A stretch of DNA of 64,000 nt from Oscillospiraceae bacterium (lineage in GTDB: Bacteria > Bacillota > Clostridia > Oscillospirales > Oscillospiraceae), in NCBI GenBank assembly GCA_910575815.1, contig CAJTFN010000001.1, positions 124,001 through 188,000 on the forward strand, given 5' to 3'. Both the position numbers and the translations under genes were made by a program. Each line of letters opens with the position of its first letter. Positions within the stretch are counted from its first letter, which is position 1. Positions 60,345 to 64,000 of the stretch are shown here, in pieces. Under the pieces are notes generated by a model. That model saw only the letters and a list, made by a program, of their open reading frames with translations, was not told where the DNA came from and did no database searches.

Positions 60345-63300
60345 ATGGATACCATTTGGACCACTCTGGGAATAGAGCCTACAAAAGACGTTTCCGCCAT
60401 CAAGCGGGCCTACGCGGAGAAGGCTAAGACCTGCCACCCGGAGGAGGACCCGGAGGGCTTCATGAAGCTGCGGCAGGCGTATCAGGCGGCCTTGGACTAT
60501 GCCGAAGGGATGCGGGAGGAACCGGGGTTCTCCCTGGCTGGGCCGGGACCGGACGAAATTCCGATCCCGGAGAACGGGAAAGTAACAGAGGACCCGGGCT
60601 GGTATCTACAGGAGCAGGAGGATGAGGGCCCTAACCCCTTTGAGGGCGGCGAGGCCATCACGAAGTTCCTGGAGCTCTACACCGGGAAGCAGAGGAAGAA
60701 CCCGGCCATGTGGATGGATTATGTTACCTCCGCCGCCTTTCTGGACGCCGCCTGGGACCCCCGGTTTACGTCCTTGCTTCTGCAAAAGGTCCGGGAGCTT
60801 CGAGGGGACTTTCCCCCCAACAAGGAATTTTTGACCTGGCTGAACGTTGCCTACCAATTCTCCGGCAGGGAGGCCCGGAGCTTTGACGGCATGAAGGACA
60901 TCCTCCAGATCGCCGCCCTGGGGCCCGCGCCCAAGACGCCCAAGGGGAACGAGTTCGCCATCCTCCAGAGCTTCCTGGACTACCGGCGTTTGAACGGCCT
61001 GGCCGCGGCGGGGCGCTGGGACCAGGAGGCCATCGAGGCGTTCCGGCAGGTGCTGAACAGCTACGCCCCCGCCTATATCCAGGAGCGCTGCGAGCAGCGG
61101 GTGACCCCGGACTGTGAGCGCCACCCCGCCGGGCTTCGGGTCTTCATCCACTTTTTGAAGCGGGAGGACCTGCCGGAGGAGGTCTACCGTTCCGCGTGGC
61201 AGAGGCTGGATCTCAAGAGCGCCGTGCTGGGCCGGGCCAAGGTCCTTTATGGCCCCATCCGGGAGCTGGCGGTCCAGCGGGTGCCGGGGATCGGCGGAGA
61301 GGTTCCGGTGAACTTCCTCCAGCTGAACCGGAACCTGGATGCCTACCAGAAACGCATCCGAACGGCCCCGGAGACAGAACCGTCGGAGTCCGAGGCGTTT
61401 TTCCAGACGCAGGAGCTGCAGAGGGCCCTGCCGGTGCCCCGGTTCCTGGAGGAGCAGCTTTTGACCTACTCCCCCTGGCGGCGGGAGAGCATGGGGGAGA
61501 CCCTGGTTCGCCGGATGCTGGAATACTATCAGGAGCACGCCGATATTCCCCGGGCGGAGGAGGTGATCTCCGGGCTGAAAGAGGACCTCCGGCTCTGCGA
61601 GGCCAAACGCTGGAACCAGGAGGACGACGCGGCGGACCCGGAGGGAATTCCTTATTACGAGCGGCTGACGCTTTGCCACCGGCCCTTCTTCCGCTGGTGG
61701 CTGAACACCGCCTTTTACACCGCCAGGGACCCGGATTCTGGGGCGCCCCTGCTGAAATACCTGGAGAAGTACCTGCCCTATCAGGAGGGATGGAGCCGCC
61801 GCTTTACGGAGCGGGCGGACGGAACGCCCCGGACCATTGCGGCGGCCATGGGCACGGTGGAGATCGACTGCTATCCCCTGCATCTGGAGTACCGGGTAAA
61901 CGGGAAGCCCGTGTACCGTCCCTGCCTCACCTGGGAACAGACGGCCCAGGAGAGCGGCGATTGGTTTGCCCTGCTCCTGCCCATCACGGCGGCGCCCTAC
62001 AAGGACTTTGACAGGGTGGCGGAAGAGATTTTCCGCCGCCTGGATTACCTGCCTGTGCCGGAGGAGGACCGGGCCTTCATTGTCTGGTGCCTTGCGGACC
62101 ATGTGTGCCGCCTGCCTCTGGACCAGGAGACCGGAGAGCCGGTGCCGCCGGAGGAGGCATTTCCCCTGGAGCTGTCCATGGAGGGCGGCGGGAAGCTCTA
62201 CACCGCCGAATGGACAGAGGATGAGGCGGCTGTAACTATCTACAGGCAGACCTTCTCCGGGCGGCGGGTGCAGGAACAGCTGCTGCCGGACGTCGACGGG
62301 ACCTGGACAGCGGCGCCCGGCTCTGTGAAGAGGACGCCGGACCATGAAAAGGACTTTCCCCCTATCCGCTTCACCGCGGACAGCGGCTTTGAGGCGGCGC
62401 GGCGGCGGCTGGCGGAGCTGACAGACCCCCGGTTCTTCGACCTCTCCCGCCTTCGGGAACTGCCCTGGAAAATCTTCTATACACCTGTCGGCGGCGTGGA
62501 GGAGGGCCTGTCCCACATCGACATCCTCCGGGAGCCGCCCAAGGTCAACGCCGAGGCGTTTTTGGCGAAGTGGGAAGAGGCCGGGGAGATCCCCCCGGAC
62601 ATGGAGCCCATCATCGCCAAGGTGCGGCGGGCCGTGGAGGAACAGCCGAAGGAGGAAGAACCGATCCCGCCGGAAATTTTAGTGACCGGGGAGGCCCTTT
62701 CCGCCCTGCTGTACCGTTTCTCTCAGGACGAACTGGAACGGCTGGAGATGGAGTGGATGGAGGGCCGTCTGGTACTCCGCCAGGACGGCGGCAAATACGC
62801 CTGCCTCTATTTCGAGAACAGCTTTGGCGGGGGGGAGAACTGGTATGCCCTGCTGGCCGACGCGGAAACCTACAAGACCGTGGACTGCGGAGACATCGCC
62901 TACGTGTCCTTCGGCATGGGGAAGCTGGCGGAATACTCCATCTTCCACAGCGCCCAGGACCTTCTCCGGGACATGGATCTGGTCCTGGGCCAGATGGGCT
63001 GGGGACAGCTCCAGGCCGGAGGACCGGGGGGCTGGCTCTGGAGCTGCGACGTGAGCCGCCACGACCCCAAGCACAAGGTCCTCATGGCCCAGCAGAAGCT
63101 GGGCGGCGTCCCGGCGGCGCGGGGGAGGAACTACAACCTGACAAAATTCGTCCTCAGCCGCCCCGCCTCGGAGCTGGAGACTGTGGACCCCAGCGGAGAG
63201 CGGACGGTCACGGCGCTGAGAAGCGGCAACTACGGCCTTGCGGCGGAGGGGATGGTCCACTTCATGATGGGCAGGCTGGCGGGCGTCCGTGTCAGCTGGC

Positions 63301-63617
63301 CCTTCCGCCCGGCGGAAGGGGAAACAGAGCTGCGGCATCTGGTGCTTTTACAGGACCAAGGAAACTACATGATGCTCTGGCTGGAGGACGGCGGCCGCCG
63401 GGCCCTGGCCTATGCTTCGGACGAACCCCGGCGGTTTATGGGCCGCGCCCTTCCGGCGTGTTTGGTCCATGAGGACCTCAAGCGGCTGCGGAACGGCGTC
63501 GACCTGCTGCTGGACGACATCGACAACACGGGCCCCGTTTTGGGCCAGCCGGGCCAGTTCGCGGAGGTGCGCGTGCCCTATGAGGAGCTGCGGGCGGCGC
63601 TGGTACATGAGACATAA
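60345..63617 (+). CDS. Giant J-domain protein (HPE variant)
   Basis: A 1090-residue protein with an N-terminal J domain of about 55 residues. The canonical HPD is HPE at residues 31-33 (KTCHPEEDPEGFMKLRQAYQ), which normally would impair Hsp70 stimulation. After an acidic Pro-rich linker comes a helical region (LELYTGKQRKNPAMWMDYVT) extending to about residue 460. Further mixed segments follow, including LEYRVNGKPVYRPCLTWEQT, TYKTVDCGDIAYVSFGMGK and LLQDQGNYMMLWLEDGGRR. No known domain was recognised beyond the J domain. It begins three bases after the Hsp70 stop. A paralogue follows. Confidence 0.85.
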   Translation: MDTIWTTLGIEPTKDVSAIKRAYAEKAKTCHPEEDPEGFMKLRQAYQAALDYAEGMREEPGFSLAGPGPDEIPIPENGKVTEDPGWYLQEQEDEGPNPFEGGEAITKFLELYTGKQRKNPAMWMDYVTSAAFLDAAWDPRFTSLLLQKVRELRGDFPPNKEFLTWLNVAYQFSGREARSFDGMKDILQIAALGPAPKTPKGNEFAILQSFLDYRRLNGLAAAGRWDQEAIEAFRQVLNSYAPAYIQERCEQRVTPDCERHPAGLRVFIHFLKREDLPEEVYRSAWQRLDLKSAVLGRAKVLYGPIRELAVQRVPGIGGEVPVNFLQLNRNLDAYQKRIRTAPETEPSESEAFFQTQELQRALPVPRFLEEQLLTYSPWRRESMGETLVRRMLEYYQEHADIPRAEEVISGLKEDLRLCEAKRWNQEDDAADPEGIPYYERLTLCHRPFFRWWLNTAFYTARDPDSGAPLLKYLEKYLPYQEGWSRRFTERADGTPRTIAAAMGTVEIDCYPLHLEYRVNGKPVYRPCLTWEQTAQESGDWFALLLPITAAPYKDFDRVAEEIFRRLDYLPVPEEDRAFIVWCLADHVCRLPLDQETGEPVPPEEAFPLELSMEGGGKLYTAEWTEDEAAVTIYRQTFSGRRVQEQLLPDVDGTWTAAPGSVKRTPDHEKDFPPIRFTADSGFEAARRRLAELTDPRFFDLSRLRELPWKIFYTPVGGVEEGLSHIDILREPPKVNAEAFLAKWEEAGEIPPDMEPIIAKVRRAVEEQPKEEEPIPPEILVTGEALSALLYRFSQDELERLEMEWMEGRLVLRQDGGKYACLYFENSFGGGENWYALLADAETYKTVDCGDIAYVSFGMGKLAEYSIFHSAQDLLRDMDLVLGQMGWGQLQAGGPGGWLWSCDVSRHDPKHKVLMAQQKLGGVPAARGRNYNLTKFVLSRPASELETVDPSGERTVTALRSGNYGLAAEGMVHFMMGRLAGVRVSWPFRPAEGETELRHLVLLQDQGNYMMLWLEDGGRRALAYASDEPRRFMGRALPACLVHEDLKRLRNGVDLLLDDIDNTGPVLGQPGQFAEVRVPYEELRAALVHET
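60384..60509 (+). repeat. J-domain DNA repeat, copy 1
   Basis: 126 bases encoding KDVSAIKRAYAEKAKTCHPE to YAEG are nearly identical to 63671-63796, offset 3287 bases. Differences are mostly at third codon positions. Confidence 0.8.
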
Positions 63618-63631
63618 GGAGGCAGGACCGT

Positions 63632-64000
63632 ATGGATGAACTTTGGACCACATTGGGCCTGGAGGCCACGAAAGACGTTTCCGCCATCAAGCGGGCCTAC
63701 GCGGAAAAGGCCAAGACCTGCCACCCGGAGGAGGACCCGGAAGGATTCATGAAGCTGCGGCAGGCCTATCAGGCGGCGCTGGCCTATGCCGAGGGCCGGG
63801 AAGAAGCTGCGTCCCCGCCCACCGTACCGGAGGCGGCGGAACCGGAAGATGAAGGCTGGACCCTGACAGACCGCCCCGCCGTTATCGACGAAGGCCCCAA
63901 CCCCTTCGCGGATCATCCGGCGGCGAAGGCCTTCCTGGACCTCTACACCGGGAAGCGGCGGAAGGACCCCCAGGCGTGGAGGGACTACTTCACCTCCGGG
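63632..64000 (+). CDS. Second giant J-domain protein, 5' part
   Basis: The frame is open to the window edge, giving 123 residues. It repeats the J domain with the same HPE substitution, followed by a divergent acidic linker and then NPFADHPAAKAFLDLYTGKR, paralogous to copy 1. GGAGG precedes the ATG. It is 14 bases after copy 1, so both belong to one operon; its length cannot be determined. Confidence 0.9.
   Translation, partial: MDELWTTLGLEATKDVSAIKRAYAEKAKTCHPEEDPEGFMKLRQAYQAALAYAEGREEAASPPTVPEAAEPEDEGWTLTDRPAVIDEGPNPFADHPAAKAFLDLYTGKRRKDPQAWRDYFTSG
63671..63796 (+). repeat. J-domain DNA repeat, copy 2
   Basis: Second copy of the 126-base segment at 60384. It could recombine with copy 1 to delete one paralogue. 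Confidence 0.8.

Noticed and set aside
58695-60437. 580-codon minus-strand frame opposite the Hsp70
   Set aside because: Shadow of a highly conserved gene; long only because of high GC.

Overview
This 64 kb window is GC-rich chromosomal DNA from a spore-forming, low-oxygen Firmicute, most likely a gut Clostridia of the Oscillospiraceae/Flavonifractor type. That placement is an inference from the sporulation genes yabP/yabQ, the gene order murJ/spoVB-like, mazG, HU, rqcP, yabP, yabQ, divIC, S1-domain protein (close to the Bacillus yabM-yabR block), a long-form hpf, HemZ, and a Tn4451-type mobilisable element.

Bases 1-18.7 kb are conserved housekeeping genes, almost all on the + strand: recJ and rel are nearly fused, then dtd, a metallo-beta-lactamase-fold hydrolase, hemZ, a uridine-kinase-like nucleoside kinase, a purine nucleoside phosphorylase, and the yabM-yabR-like division and sporulation block ending in hpf. 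From 18.7 to 23.8 kb a minus-strand pair encodes a solute-binding lipoprotein apparently fused to a 5'-nucleotidase C-terminal-like domain, and a hybrid histidine kinase with two receiver domains. There is no ABC permease beside them, so they look like a sensing unit rather than a transporter.

From about 24.5 to 46 kb the window is accessory DNA. It begins with a decaying conjugative-element fragment (repA, a sigma factor, a small unknown gene and a ParE-type toxin, all frameshifted, beside an intact Phd-type antitoxin). A BlaI/BlaR1-type regulatory pair with two palindromic operators follows, then an HTH gene remnant and a DUF4143 ATPase remnant, an operon of membrane and lipoproteins, a membrane-anchored lipase-like protein, a small serine resolvase, an ECF sigma/anti-sigma pair and a LemA/DUF3137 cluster. 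From about 46.1 to 51.1 kb lies a compact mobilisable element (mobC, relaxase, Cys-rich VLP-type protein, TnpW, large serine recombinase) with no cargo gene.

From 51.2 to 64 kb there is a second accessory island: a three-gene operon ending in a frameshifted DUF4132-type gene, a minus-strand array of immunity-like genes (one resembling Tdi1/GAD-like), a second copy of a two-gene membrane cassette also found at 34-36 kb, and a + strand operon with a short-lidded Hsp70 and two very large paralogous J-domain proteins whose canonical HPD motif reads HPE. The last gene runs off the window. This chaperone island is the best candidate for an under-described system here; its function cannot be deduced from sequence alone.
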